From positions 1 through 29,701 of the forward strand of contig CAYJFK010000025.1 in the NCBI GenBank assembly GCA_964369475.1: a stretch of DNA of 29,701 nt. The letters run 5' to 3'. The DNA is from CAYJFK01 sp964369475 (GTDB lineage Bacteria > Bacillota > Clostridia > Oscillospirales > Feifaniaceae). The notes beneath the pieces were generated by a model. It saw only the letters and a list, made by a program, of their open reading frames with translations, was not told the DNA's origin and made no database searches. The position numbers were made by a program, and so were the translations under genes. Positions 8,288 through 16,742 of the stretch are shown here, piece after piece. How positions within the stretch are numbered: the stretch's first letter is position 1; each line of letters starts with the position of its first letter.

Positions 8288-9259
8288 ATGCTTATAGTAG
8301 TAGACGGATTTGGCGGAGATCATGCGCCACTCTCTACCGTTGAAGGGGCGATAAATGCCGCCAAGAAATACTCTGTCAATGTCTGCCTTACAGGGCCTGT
8401 GGATCAGCTCGAAAAGCTCCTAAAGGAAAAGGGCGCTCCGAGCAGTGTAACGGTGAGGGACGCAGAGCTATGTAAAGAGCTTGGAATAGACGATCTAACG
8501 GCAGTGCGCACAAAGGCGCCGTCGAGCATGGTAACCGCCTTTAACATGGTAAAGGCAGACGAGGCAGATGCCTTTGTAAGTTGCGGCTCGACTGCGGCAA
8601 TAGTGCTTGGCGGTGCCGCTCTTGTAGGCCGTGCAAAGGGAATTCGCCGTCTTGCCCTCGGTACTCCTATACCAAAGGAAAACGGATCTATTCTCCTTCT
8701 CGACAGCGGTGCAGGGCTTGACTGCAACGCAGAAACGCTACTCGAATTTGCAAGAAGCGGAGCCGCTTTTATGGCGAGCATAACGGGCAGACCCGATGTT
8801 AAGGTGGGGCTTATAAACAACGGCACAGAGGAATATAAGGGCAGGGCAGAATATATAGAGGCGCACAAACTGCTCTCTGAGAGCGATTTAAATTTTTGCG
8901 GAAATTTAGAGCCACGAGACCTTTTTACAACCGATTTCGACGTTGCTGTATGCGACGGCTTTACAGGCAACGCAATACTAAAAGCGGCAGAGGGTGCGGC
9001 CTCCTTTTTCTCGTCGGGGCTTAAAGCGGCATTCAAGAAAAGTCCCATTACTATGCTCGGTGCACTTATGGCAAAGAGCGGCATAGAGGACTTTCGCAGA
9101 AAGTTCGACTATTCGGAATACGGCGGTGTACCTGTAATCGGTGTTTCTAAGCCTGTAATAAAGGGACACGGCAGTTCAAACTCAAGGGCTGTAGAAAATG
9201 CCATTCGTCAGGCAATGCTTGCCGCACAAGGTGTGAAGGATATAGGCATGAAGGAATAG
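8288..9259 (+). CDS. plsX: phosphate acyltransferase PlsX
   Basis: PlsX converts acyl-ACP to acyl-phosphate, the donor for PlsY in phospholipid synthesis; it acts on the inner face of the membrane. The product has 323 residues, normal length. Recognisable features are GGDHAP (9-14), TKAPSSM, the GLINNGTEEYKG stretch, CDGFTGNAILKAAEG, and KGHGSS near the C-terminus. Two active-region motifs differ slightly from the common form: SCGSTAA in place of SAGNTGA, and LLDSGAG in place of LLDVGAN or LLDSGAN. The SD AAAGGAG precedes ATG 8288. It sits just before acpP, whose product is the carrier of its substrate, although acpP has its own promoter. Confidence 0.94.
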   Translation: MLIVVDGFGGDHAPLSTVEGAINAAKKYSVNVCLTGPVDQLEKLLKEKGAPSSVTVRDAELCKELGIDDLTAVRTKAPSSMVTAFNMVKADEADAFVSCGSTAAIVLGGAALVGRAKGIRRLALGTPIPKENGSILLLDSGAGLDCNAETLLEFARSGAAFMASITGRPDVKVGLINNGTEEYKGRAEYIEAHKLLSESDLNFCGNLEPRDLFTTDFDVAVCDGFTGNAILKAAEGAASFFSSGLKAAFKKSPITMLGALMAKSGIEDFRRKFDYSEYGGVPVIGVSKPVIKGHGSSNSRAVENAIRQAMLAAQGVKDIGMKE

Positions 9260-9302
9260 CTTGAAAAAAAGCTATCTGCAAGTTGTAATTTGCAATTAAA
9301 TC

Positions 9303-9331
9303 TTGACATAAATTTATAAAAAAGCTATATT
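9303..9331 (+). promoter_or_regulatory. strong sigma-A promoter for acpP
   Basis: A perfect TTGACA (9303-9308), 17-bp spacer and TATATT (9326-9331). The A/T-rich region just upstream (9285-9302) could assist. Transcription should start near 9338, just before the palindrome at 9345-9367. A FapR-type operator is not recognisable. Confidence 0.85.
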
Positions 9332-9344
9332 TTATTATATATGG

Positions 9345-9367
9345 TATATCGAGTGTCGCTCGATATA
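9345..9367 (+). promoter_or_regulatory. 9-bp palindrome at the start of the acpP leader
   Basis: TATATCGAG (9345-9353) and CTCGATATA (9359-9367) are perfect inverted repeats around TGTCG. It begins about 7 bases after the predicted transcript start. It could be a DNA operator for a dimeric regulator or an RNA hairpin stabilising the abundant acpP mRNA; the sequence alone does not decide. No U-tract follows, so it is not a terminator. Confidence 0.65.
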
Positions 9368-9408
9368 GAGATATCAGTAATAACTTTTTTCTTTAAGAGG
9401 TGCTAAAC

Positions 9409-9639
9409 ATGATACTGGAGAAGATCAAACTTATTTTATCGGAACAACTTTCTATCGATCAAGAGGAGATAGAGGCCGCCACTCGATTTGACGAGCTCGG
9501 CGCAGACTCGCTCGATGTGGTCGAACTCGTCATGGCTATGGAGGAGGAGTTCGACATTACAATCGAGGACGAACAGGTCGAAAAAATTTCAACGATAGAG
9601 GATATTGTTAAAATTATTTCGGAGTACGTGGAAGAATAA
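9409..9639 (+). CDS. acpP: acyl carrier protein
   Basis: ACP carries growing acyl chains on a 4'-phosphopantetheine arm in type II fatty acid synthesis and feeds PlsX. The product is a 76-residue, highly acidic helical protein. The attachment serine is Ser34 in the canonical GADSLD motif, followed by VVELVMAMEEEF. ATG 9409 is chosen because the SD AAGAGGTG lies at 9395-9402; an in-frame GTG at 9400 is part of that SD and cannot be the start. The acpP-rnc order is widely conserved in Bacillota. It is likely the most highly expressed gene of this group, given its near-consensus promoter. Confidence 0.96.
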   Translation: MILEKIKLILSEQLSIDQEEIEAATRFDELGADSLDVVELVMAMEEEFDITIEDEQVEKISTIEDIVKIISEYVEE

Positions 9640-9653
9640 AAACAAGCGATAAG

Positions 9654-9687
9654 GCGGAAGGGGATACCTTTCCGCTATGTCCTTTTT
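9654..9687 (+). terminator. hairpin plus T5 between acpP and rnc (partial terminator)
   Basis: GCGGAA (9654-9659) pairs with TTCCGC (9670-9675), extended by GG/CC with a bulged T. TATGTCC then TTTTT (9683-9687) follow. The T-run begins seven bases after the stem, so termination is likely only partial. That would lower rnc expression relative to acpP. The T-run is directly followed by the rnc SD AGGAG (9688-9692). Confidence 0.5.
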
Positions 9688-9697
9688 AGGAGTATAT

Positions 9698-10363
9698 ATG
9701 GAAATTGGGTATAAATTCAAAGACAAGGCACTTTTGGAGGCCGCTATGACGCATTCCTCCTATGCAAACGAGAACAAACCAAGGAAAATAGCCTATAACG
9801 AGAGACTGGAATTTCTTGGAGATTCGGTGCTTTCTGTCATAACGAGCGATTATATTTACAAAAACTTTAAAGACCTGCCCGAAGGCGATCTCTCTCGTGT
9901 TAGGGCGGCCGTTGTGTGCGAAAAATCTCTTGCGGCATTTGCAAGAAAGGTCGGCATAGGTGCCGTTTTAAAAATGGGAAAGGGCGAGGAGCTCACAGGG
10001 GGCGGAGACAGGGACTCCATTTTGGCAGATGCCTTCGAAGCACTGCTCGCCGCCATCTATTTAGACGGCGGATTCGAGCCCGTTAAGACATTTTTAATGC
10101 CACATCTTCTGCCTGCAATAAAAGAGGCGGTAAAGGGCAGACGTTTTTCCGACTACAAGACGGAACTGCAAGAGATAGTGCAGAGAAACAAGGGGGAACT
10201 GCTCTCTTACCAACTGCTGTCTCAATCAGGGCCTGACCACAGAAAGGTCTTTGAGGTCGAGGTATATCTAAACAGCAACCCCATTGGCAAGGGAGTCGGT
10301 CGCACAAAAAAAGAGGCAGAACAGCAAGCGGCAAGGGCGGCGCTTGCCCTAATGGGATATTGA
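9698..10363 (+). CDS. rnc: ribonuclease III
   Basis: RNase III cuts double-stranded RNA, notably the stems around 16S and 23S rRNA, in a Mg2+-dependent reaction. The product has 221 residues: an N-terminal endonuclease domain (about 1-145) and a C-terminal dsRNA-binding domain (about 150-221). The signature NERLEFLGDSVL (34-45) holds Glu38 and Asp42, and DAFEALLAAIYLDGG supplies Asp111 and Glu114. The dsRBD ends with the expected GVGRTKKEAEQQAA helix. ATG 9698 is preferred because AGGAG lies 5 bases upstream; an in-frame ATG at 9677, seven codons earlier, falls at the base of the preceding hairpin and lacks an SD. The stop overlaps the next TTG. Confidence 0.95.
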   Translation: MEIGYKFKDKALLEAAMTHSSYANENKPRKIAYNERLEFLGDSVLSVITSDYIYKNFKDLPEGDLSRVRAAVVCEKSLAAFARKVGIGAVLKMGKGEELTGGGDRDSILADAFEALLAAIYLDGGFEPVKTFLMPHLLPAIKEAVKGRRFSDYKTELQEIVQRNKGELLSYQLLSQSGPDHRKVFEVEVYLNSNPIGKGVGRTKKEAEQQAARAALALMGY

Positions 10364-11337
10364 GCGGCGCAATAGGGGTATTTATCCCCCATCTCGGATG
10401 CCCTCACCTGTGCACATTTTGCAATCAAAACACAATATCGGGGACAGCCCTTCCTACGCCACCTTGCGACATTGCAAAGATTCCGCCGCCCAAAGTGCCG
10501 CACGAAACAGAACTTGCCTTTTTCGGGGGCAGTTTTACAGCGATAGATAAAGAGCTAATGGTCGACTACTTAAAGGCAGGACAAGCCTATGTTAAAGCGC
10601 ACGGCTTAAAGGGCATACGGCTGTCGACCCGTCCCGACTGTATAGACGAGGGCATAATAAAAATCCTAATAGAGCACGGCGTTACAACGATAGAACTCGG
10701 CGCACAGAGCATGGACGATGCCGTCCTTGCAAACTGCGAGAGAGGGCACAAGGCAAGCGATGTCGAGAGAGCATCACAGCTTATAAATAAGACGGGCATA
10801 TCGCTCGTTTTGCAAATGATGACAGGTCTAAAGGGCGACAGTCCGCAAGGGGCAATCCTTACGGCAAAAAAACTTGCCGCACTACGCCCATCGGGAGTGA
10901 GGATATATCCAACACTTGTGCTAAAGGGCTCAGAGCTCGAAAGGGATAAGGACTATGCTCCCCAAACCTTAGAGCAAGCGATAGATCTTGCGGCAAAGCT
11001 TACTGTTTTTTTCGAAAAAGAGGGTATAGACATAATAAAAATGGGCATACATGCCGAGAGCTCCTACGACATGGGAGAACTCGTTGCCGGGCCATATCAC
11101 CCCTCTTTCAGAGAGCTTGTACATGCAAAGATTTACAGAGATAAAGCACTACCCATCTTAAGCGGTATGTCGGGCGATATAGAGCTTGTATGCGCAAAGG
11201 GCAGAGTGTCGCAAGTTGTGGGGCAAAAGCGGAGCAACAAGGCGGAATTTTTAGCTCTGCCAAAGATAAAAAGTATAACTTTTACAGAAGATGACAAACT
11301 TTACGGCTTTGAGCTTGTAGCAAGACAAAAAATGTGA
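10360..11337 (+). CDS. Elp3-like radical SAM protein of the rnc-smc neighbourhood
   Basis: This 325-residue protein has the radical SAM 4Fe-4S signature C14-x3-C18-x2-C21 close to its N-terminus (LGCPHLCTFCNQ). The partial TIM barrel shows STRPDCI and TIELGAQSMDDAVL, typical of the Elp3/oxygen-independent coproporphyrinogen oxidase-like branch. The GNAT acetyltransferase domain of true Elp3 is missing, so transfer to tRNA wobble uridine is not supported. A gene of this type lies between rnc and smc in many Clostridia; I know no established reaction for it. The start is TTG 10360 in a TTGA overlap with rnc, with no strong SD, so translation is probably coupled. Confidence 0.85.
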   Translation: MSGAIGVFIPHLGCPHLCTFCNQNTISGTALPTPPCDIAKIPPPKVPHETELAFFGGSFTAIDKELMVDYLKAGQAYVKAHGLKGIRLSTRPDCIDEGIIKILIEHGVTTIELGAQSMDDAVLANCERGHKASDVERASQLINKTGISLVLQMMTGLKGDSPQGAILTAKKLAALRPSGVRIYPTLVLKGSELERDKDYAPQTLEQAIDLAAKLTVFFEKEGIDIIKMGIHAESSYDMGELVAGPYHPSFRELVHAKIYRDKALPILSGMSGDIELVCAKGRVSQVVGQKRSNKAEFLALPKIKSITFTEDDKLYGFELVARQKM

Positions 11338-11343
11338 TAAAAT
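11315..11343 (+). promoter_or_regulatory. probable promoter for smc inside the end of the radical SAM gene
   Basis: TTGTAG (11315-11320), a 17-bp spacer and TAAAAT (11338-11343), preceded by TG as an extended -10. The -35 box lies within the final codons of the upstream gene. It would let smc-ftsY be expressed independently of acpP-rnc. Confidence 0.5.
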
Positions 11344-11379
11344 AATACATTATCTTATAAAAAAGGAAGGGGTGAGCCC

Positions 11380-14300
11380 GTGAGATTAAAACAAATAGAT
11401 ATTGTCGGGTTCAAGTCCTTCCCCGACAGCGTTTCGCTTATATTCGACAGAGGAATAACGGCCGTCGTCGGGCCAAACGGCAGTGGCAAGAGCAACATTG
11501 TAGATGCGGTGCGCTGGGTGCTCGGCGAGCAGAGCACAAAGAGCCTTCGAGGTGGGAAAATGGAAGATGTTATCTTCTCGGGCACCTCGGCAAGACGTGC
11601 CACAGGCTTTGCCGAGGTCAGCATGACGATAGACAACTCGGAGGGCAAACTGCCGACCCCCCTAACCGAGGTAAAGGTTACAAGAAAGCTATACCGCTCG
11701 GGCGAGAGCGAATATTTAATTGCAGGGCGAAATGTTAGGCTAAAAGATGTTAACGAGCTCTTTATGAATACAGGCCTTGGGCGAGACGGCTATTCGCTCA
11801 TCGGTCAGGGCAAGATTTCCGAAGTGCTATCGGTAAAAGGCGAGGAGCGCAGAACGATATTCGAGGAGGCGGCAGGCATCTCGAAGTATCGCTACCGCAG
11901 GGTAGAGAGCGAGAGGCGGCTTAAAAGCGCCGAGGAAAATTTAGTAAGACTGCGTGATATACTGTCAGGCTATGCCACAAGAGTTGAGCCGCTCCGTGTG
12001 CAGTCCGAGAAGGCAAAAAAATATATAGAGCTAAGGGAGCAGCGCAAGCAGCTTGAAATAAATGTATGGCTCGACGGCATAGAAAAAGCAAGAGAGCAGT
12101 CGGGTAAACTTAAAATAGATTTCGAAACGGTTTCAGCACAGCTCGACGAGATGACAAAGGCGCAGACAATGGCAGAGGAAGAACTCGAGTCGATAGGCGA
12201 AGAAACAGGGCAGATAAACGCAGGGCTCGACACGGCCATAAGGCGGCAACGTGGACTCGATGCCGAGAGTAGCGAGAGCAAAAGCAAGATAGCCGTGCTC
12301 GAAAATGATATTTCTCACAACGACACAAGAATAGAAGAACTAAAGACAGGCGCTGTAAGCGACGAGGCGCTCTCTGCAAAGCTCGAGGCCGAGAGGGTCG
12401 AGCTCTTAGGGCAAAAAGAGAAAAACATAAGGGACACGCAGGAGCTCGACGAGATTATTTTTAACCTCGAAACCGAGCTTGAGGAAATAGACGAGGACGA
12501 GGCAAAGGATCACTTTGACGAGCTAAGCGCACAGGCGGCAAGGCTTGCAGAGGGCATAACAGAGCTTAGAATAAAAGAGGCCGACGCAAAGACAAGGCTA
12601 AGTCACCTCTACGACGAGAGAGAGAGACGGGCGGGCGACGGAGAGACGAGAGCCTCCCGCCTGACCGAAGTAGAGGGCGAGATAGACCGCTTATCAGCCG
12701 ATCTCGAAACACACAGGAAAACACGTGTTGCGGCCGAGAACATAGTAAACGGACATACAAAGCGTGTAGAAAGTCGCACAGCTCGACTTGAAACGGCAGA
12801 AAGTGCCATTTTGGAGTTGCAACAAGAGGGCACAAAAAAAGCAGAGCGCCTTCGCCTACTCGAAGGGCTTGAGCAGAGCATGGAGGGCTATTCGGGCGCT
12901 GTGCGTGCCGTTCAAAAGGCGGCAAAGGAGTCTCGCCTTGCAGGGGTGCACGGAACGGTTGCCTCTGTAATAAGTGTAGATAAAAAGTACGCAACAGCAA
13001 TCGAGACAGCGCTTGGGGCGGCACTTCAAAATATAATAACCGAGACCGAAAAAGATGCTAAGTCGGCAATAGCCCACCTTAGGGAAAAGGGCGCAGGACG
13101 AGCGACATTTTTGCCGATAGAGACAATAAAGCCAAGAGGTAGTACAAACTTTTCAAAGGGCGACGGCTTTGTAGGCATGGCCGACAGCCTTGTGACGACC
13201 GACAGCAAATACAGAGGCATCGTGGAAAACCTGCTCGGCCGCACGGCGATAGCGGAAAACCTCGATGTGGGAACGGCTCTCGCAAGGCAAAACGGATATA
13301 GAGTGCGCATTGTTTCGCTCGATGGACAGGTTATAAATGCCGGCGGCTCGCTTACAGGAGGATCTCGTGCGACAGGTGTCGGTATGCTGTCGAGACGTGG
13401 AGAGATAGACAGCCTTAGAGCAGAGATAGAGGAACTTCGTCAAAAGCACGCCACCCTAAAGGCAGAAAAGGAAACTACCGCAACAGAACTTGCCACAGCA
13501 AAGGCAGGGCTCGAGGCGGCAGGCGCAGAGGGTCGCACGGCAAAAGAGGCAGAAATTAGAATAGAAACAGAGCTCGCCGCCCTCCAAAAAGAGCGTGCAA
13601 CCTTGGGAGACGAGTTTAGCTGGCTACAAAGCGAACTGCAAAAAGAGGCAACAAAAGAGGCCGCCATCATGGCAGAGCTTGCCGATATAGAGGAGCAGTC
13701 TGTCAAACTAAAAGAGCAAACCGAGCAGACCGAGGGAGAAATTTCAAAGGGCAAAGCAAAAATAGAGGACATGCAAAGGCTGTCGGAGGATATAAGAGCC
13801 AAGCTGACAGATAACAGGCTGAAAGCCGGAATTTTGCGCCGTGATATGGAACATACAAGGCTTGCTATCGACAATAATAACGAGGCAATTCGCCTAAATT
13901 CGATAGATGCAGACGGTAGAGCGGCCGAGATAGAGCGCCTTAGAGCTCTAACGGCAAAGGCAAGCGGCGAGATTGCCGAGATAAAAAAGGCCGAGGAGGA
14001 CTACGGCGCAAAGAGAGCAGAACTTGCAGTTTTGATAACCGAGCTAACTCAGGCGAGAGACGATGCCGAGCTAAGACAGCAAGCGCTTAGAAAAAAGCTT
14101 AGGGAGACGACAGAGCAAAAAGAGGGCCTCGTTAAAGAGCACACAAGGCTTGAAAACAAGCTTGCCGCCGCCCGTGCCGAGGTCGAGGGGGCAATATCAC
14201 GGCTGTGGGACGAATACGAGCTTACGGTCTCGGGAGCGGAGGAACTTCGCACTCATGTCGAAAACATGGCAGAGGCAAAGGCAAAGATTACAGAGCTTAG

Positions 14301-14934
14301 GAATAAAATTAGAGGCCTTGGCAATATAAATGTAGATGCAATAGAGGAATACAGAGAGGTAAAGACCCAGTATGAATTCTTCACAGAACAGATAGGCGAC
14401 CTTGAAAAGGCAAGGGGCGAGCTCGACGGTATAATAGAGGAGCTTACCGCCAAGATGAAGGTTATATTTGCCGCACAGTTTAAGGTAATAAACGAGAACT
14501 TCGGTGTCTGCTTTAGAGATCTGTTCGGCGGCGGCAGCGCCACGCTTGAACTTACAGACCCGACAGATGTTTTGGAATCGGGCATAGAGATAAAGGCAAG
14601 CCCACCGGGAAAGGTAATAAACAACCTAACCTCCCTGTCAGGCGGCGAGCAAGCGCTTGTAGCCATTGCAATGTATTTTGCAATACTCGAAGTGCGCCCC
14701 TCCCCATTTGTTATACTCGACGAGATAGACACAGCGCTCGACGAGGTAAATGTTGTGCGGCTTGGCAACTACTATAAAAAATACACCGACCACACACAAC
14801 TAATTCTTGTAACCCACCGCCGTGGCGCAATGGAGGCGGCAGACCTGCTCTATGGTGTTACTATGCAAGAAAAGGGTGTGTCGAAGGTGCTTAGAATGGA
14901 TGTAAGCGAAGCACAAAAAATGAAATTAAATTAA
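11380..14934 (+). CDS. smc: chromosome segregation protein SMC
   Basis: SMC dimers with ScpA and ScpB form the bacterial condensin that organises and separates chromosomes. The product has 1184 residues, full length. The N-terminal Walker A is GPNGSGKS (31-38). Two long Glu/Ala/Lys-rich coiled-coil arms flank a hinge at roughly 510-665, which includes the GGSLTGGS segment. The C-terminal head carries the ABC signature LSGGEQAL (1086-1093) and Walker B VILDEIDTALDE with Asp1114 and Glu1115. Its GTG start has a strong SD (AAGGAAGGGG). scpA and scpB are not in this window. ftsY follows 15 bases later, the usual order. Confidence 0.97.
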   Translation: MRLKQIDIVGFKSFPDSVSLIFDRGITAVVGPNGSGKSNIVDAVRWVLGEQSTKSLRGGKMEDVIFSGTSARRATGFAEVSMTIDNSEGKLPTPLTEVKVTRKLYRSGESEYLIAGRNVRLKDVNELFMNTGLGRDGYSLIGQGKISEVLSVKGEERRTIFEEAAGISKYRYRRVESERRLKSAEENLVRLRDILSGYATRVEPLRVQSEKAKKYIELREQRKQLEINVWLDGIEKAREQSGKLKIDFETVSAQLDEMTKAQTMAEEELESIGEETGQINAGLDTAIRRQRGLDAESSESKSKIAVLENDISHNDTRIEELKTGAVSDEALSAKLEAERVELLGQKEKNIRDTQELDEIIFNLETELEEIDEDEAKDHFDELSAQAARLAEGITELRIKEADAKTRLSHLYDERERRAGDGETRASRLTEVEGEIDRLSADLETHRKTRVAAENIVNGHTKRVESRTARLETAESAILELQQEGTKKAERLRLLEGLEQSMEGYSGAVRAVQKAAKESRLAGVHGTVASVISVDKKYATAIETALGAALQNIITETEKDAKSAIAHLREKGAGRATFLPIETIKPRGSTNFSKGDGFVGMADSLVTTDSKYRGIVENLLGRTAIAENLDVGTALARQNGYRVRIVSLDGQVINAGGSLTGGSRATGVGMLSRRGEIDSLRAEIEELRQKHATLKAEKETTATELATAKAGLEAAGAEGRTAKEAEIRIETELAALQKERATLGDEFSWLQSELQKEATKEAAIMAELADIEEQSVKLKEQTEQTEGEISKGKAKIEDMQRLSEDIRAKLTDNRLKAGILRRDMEHTRLAIDNNNEAIRLNSIDADGRAAEIERLRALTAKASGEIAEIKKAEEDYGAKRAELAVLITELTQARDDAELRQQALRKKLRETTEQKEGLVKEHTRLENKLAAARAEVEGAISRLWDEYELTVSGAEELRTHVENMAEAKAKITELRNKIRGLGNINVDAIEEYREVKTQYEFFTEQIGDLEKARGELDGIIEELTAKMKVIFAAQFKVINENFGVCFRDLFGGGSATLELTDPTDVLESGIEIKASPPGKVINNLTSLSGGEQALVAIAMYFAILEVRPSPFVILDEIDTALDEVNVVRLGNYYKKYTDHTQLILVTHRRGAMEAADLLYGVTMQEKGVSKVLRMDVSEAQKMKLN

Positions 14935-14949
14935 TGACGGATGTGAATT

Positions 14950-15798
14950 ATGGGATTTTTTGACAAATTTAAAAAGATATTCCAAAAGCTCGACGACGAA
15001 CTTTTCGACGAGCTCGAGGAGGCAATGATAACTGCCGACATGGGAGTCGAGGCCGCAATGGAGATAACCGAAAAGCTAAGAGTAGAGGCAAAGGCGAGAA
15101 AGATCGGTAATGCTGAGGATTTAAGAGAGCTTTTAATAGAGCTAATAGCAGAAGAACTGCGATACGACGAGCCCATGAAGCTTTCCACAAAGCCCTCTGT
15201 TATCCTTGTTGTCGGCGTAAACGGTGTCGGCAAGACGACCTCTATCGGTAAGCTTTCGGCAATGTTTAAAAGAGAGGGCAAAAAAGTGCTGCTCGGCGCA
15301 GCCGATACATTCCGTGCGGCTGCTGCCGACCAGCTCGAGATATGGGCAGGCCGCACAGGGGTCGAGATAGTTCGTCAAAACGAAGGCAGCGACCCGGCAG
15401 CAGTTGTCTACGATGCGGTAATTGCAGGCAAGAGCCGCTCGTGCGACATTGTTATATGCGACACGGCAGGCAGACTTCACAACAAGAAAAATCTAATGAA
15501 CGAGCTCTCTAAAATGTCGAGAATTATCGACCGTGAACTACCCTCTTGCGACAGGGAGGGACTTCTTGTAATAGATGCAACGACAGGTCAAAACGGCCTT
15601 ATACAAGCAAGAGAATTTGCCGAGGTCGCCGAGGTAACAGGAGTTGTGCTGACAAAGCTCGACGGCACGGCAAGGGGCGGCATTGTGGTCGCAATCAGAA
15701 AAGAACTGGGACTTCCCGTTAGATATATCGGCGTTGGCGAAGGGGTAGACGATATGAGAGCCTTCGACCCCTTGGCATTTGCAAAGGAGCTTGTATGA
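14950..15798 (+). CDS. ftsY: signal recognition particle receptor FtsY
   Basis: FtsY is the SRP receptor GTPase that delivers ribosome-nascent chain complexes to SecYEG at the membrane. The product has 282 residues, the short form: the NG domain only, with a brief MGFFDKFKKIF amphipathic N-terminus that could bind membrane, and no long acidic A domain as in E. coli. Motifs: G1 GVNGVGKT (89-96), ADTFRAAAADQL, DTAGR (171-175), TKLDGTARGG and the C-terminal GVGEGVDDM. The SD is weak (GGATGTGA). It overlaps rdgB by 4 bases (ATGA). Confidence 0.96.
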   Translation: MGFFDKFKKIFQKLDDELFDELEEAMITADMGVEAAMEITEKLRVEAKARKIGNAEDLRELLIELIAEELRYDEPMKLSTKPSVILVVGVNGVGKTTSIGKLSAMFKREGKKVLLGAADTFRAAAADQLEIWAGRTGVEIVRQNEGSDPAAVVYDAVIAGKSRSCDIVICDTAGRLHNKKNLMNELSKMSRIIDRELPSCDREGLLVIDATTGQNGLIQAREFAEVAEVTGVVLTKLDGTARGGIVVAIRKELGLPVRYIGVGEGVDDMRAFDPLAFAKELV

Positions 15799-16388
15799 GG
15801 GTAGTCATTGCGACAGGCAACAAGGGCAAACTAAAGGAGCTGTCAGAGCTTTTAACCCCTATGGGATTCGAGGTGCTCTCGCCCAAAGATTGCGGCATAG
15901 AGGGCTTTGACGTCGTTGAGGACGGCGACACATTCGAGGAGAATGCCCTTATAAAGGCACGTGCATACAGCATAAAAACAGGCATTGCCGCAATTAGCGA
16001 CGACTCGGGACTTGCGGTAGATGCCCTTATGGGAGCACCCGGTATTTACTCGGCAAGATATGGCGGCGAAGGGCTCGACGATGCGGGCAGAATTGCGCAC
16101 CTTCTCGAAAACATGAAGGACATTCCGAAAGACGAGCGCACTGCAAGATTTGTAAGCGCACTTGCATTTGCCTCCGACAAAAGGGAGTTTGCCGTTAGGG
16201 GAGAGTGCGAAGGGGTTATAATAGATGCCCCGATCGGCGAGGGTGGTTTTGGCTACGACCCTGTATTTTTATATGAGCCCGACGGCCTTACATTTGGCGA
16301 GATAACAAAAGAGCGTAAAAACGAAATAAGCCACAGAGCGGTCGCCATGAGAACATTTAGAGAGATGCTAAAAGAGGTCATAGGATAG
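15795..16388 (+). CDS. rdgB: non-canonical purine NTP pyrophosphatase (RdgB/HAM1)
   Basis: This enzyme hydrolyses dITP/ITP and XTP to monophosphates, keeping deaminated purines out of nucleic acids. The product has 197 residues. The family signatures TGNKGKLKEL (7-16), SDDSGLAVDAL (starting with Asp69 and Asp70 at the metal site) and GFGYDP (151-156), and the C-terminal SHRAVAM, are all intact. The start is ATG 15795 within the ATGA overlap with ftsY, preceded by AAAGGAG. The stop codon lies within the left arm of a small hairpin. Confidence 0.95.
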   Translation: MRVVIATGNKGKLKELSELLTPMGFEVLSPKDCGIEGFDVVEDGDTFEENALIKARAYSIKTGIAAISDDSGLAVDALMGAPGIYSARYGGEGLDDAGRIAHLLENMKDIPKDERTARFVSALAFASDKREFAVRGECEGVIIDAPIGEGGFGYDPVFLYEPDGLTFGEITKERKNEISHRAVAMRTFREMLKEVIG

Positions 16389-16408
16389 GGCATTATCGAT
16401 CGCCCTAT
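16385..16408 (+). other. 7-bp hairpin at the rdgB stop codon
   Basis: ATAGGGC (16385-16391) pairs with GCCCTAT (16402-16408) around a 10-base loop. The rdgB stop TAG (16386-16388) is inside the left arm. No T-run follows, so this is unlikely to be a strong terminator. A role in mRNA processing between rdgB and yhbY is possible. Confidence 0.4.
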
Positions 16409-16460
16409 GAAACTATATAGACGTAAAAAAGATAGAGACGAGACATTTTAAGGAGATATT

Positions 16461-16742
16461 ATGACAAGCAAACAAAGAGCAACACTAAGAGGTATGGCAA
16501 ACGGACTTGATACAATTTTTCAGGTCGGCAAGGACGGACTTTCCGAGTCCTTTTACAAGCAAGTAGACGATGCACTCGAGGCAAGAGAGCTTATAAAGCT
16601 ACGTGTGCTCGAAACATCGGGCATAACGGCAAGAGAGGCGTGCGAAGTAATAACGGCAGAGTGCGGCGCAGAGCCTGTACAGGTAATCGGCTCTCGCTTT
16701 ATCATCTACCGTGCGGCAAAAAAACCTGTCATTAAAATATGA
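16461..16742 (+). CDS. yhbY: YhbY/CRM-domain RNA-binding protein
   Basis: This 93-residue single-domain CRM protein of the YhbY family associates with pre-50S ribosomal particles. The conserved pattern is visible: LRGMANGLDTIFQVGKDGLSESF with the GxxG-type loop GKDG, ALEARELIKLRVLE, and IGSRFIIYR near the C-terminus. The SD TAAGGAG precedes ATG 16461. Its stop overlaps nadD by 4 bases. In Clostridia it commonly heads the nadD-yqeK group. Confidence 0.93.
   Translation: MTSKQRATLRGMANGLDTIFQVGKDGLSESFYKQVDDALEARELIKLRVLETSGITAREACEVITAECGAEPVQVIGSRFIIYRAAKKPVIKI

Noticed and set aside
8404..9084. Long minus-strand open frame (226 codons) opposite plsX
   Set aside because: Mirror frame of a conserved gene; low-complexity Ser/Ala/Pro translation and no SD or promoter of its own.
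9256..9275. Hairpin ATAGCTT/AAGCTAT at the plsX stop codon as a terminator
   Set aside because: Only seven mostly A/T pairs and no T-run follow; too weak to call.
12566..13024. Minus-strand frames opposite smc
   Set aside because: Arg/Leu/Pro-rich translations opposite a Glu/Ala/Lys-rich coiled coil are a codon-composition effect; no motif or ribosome site.
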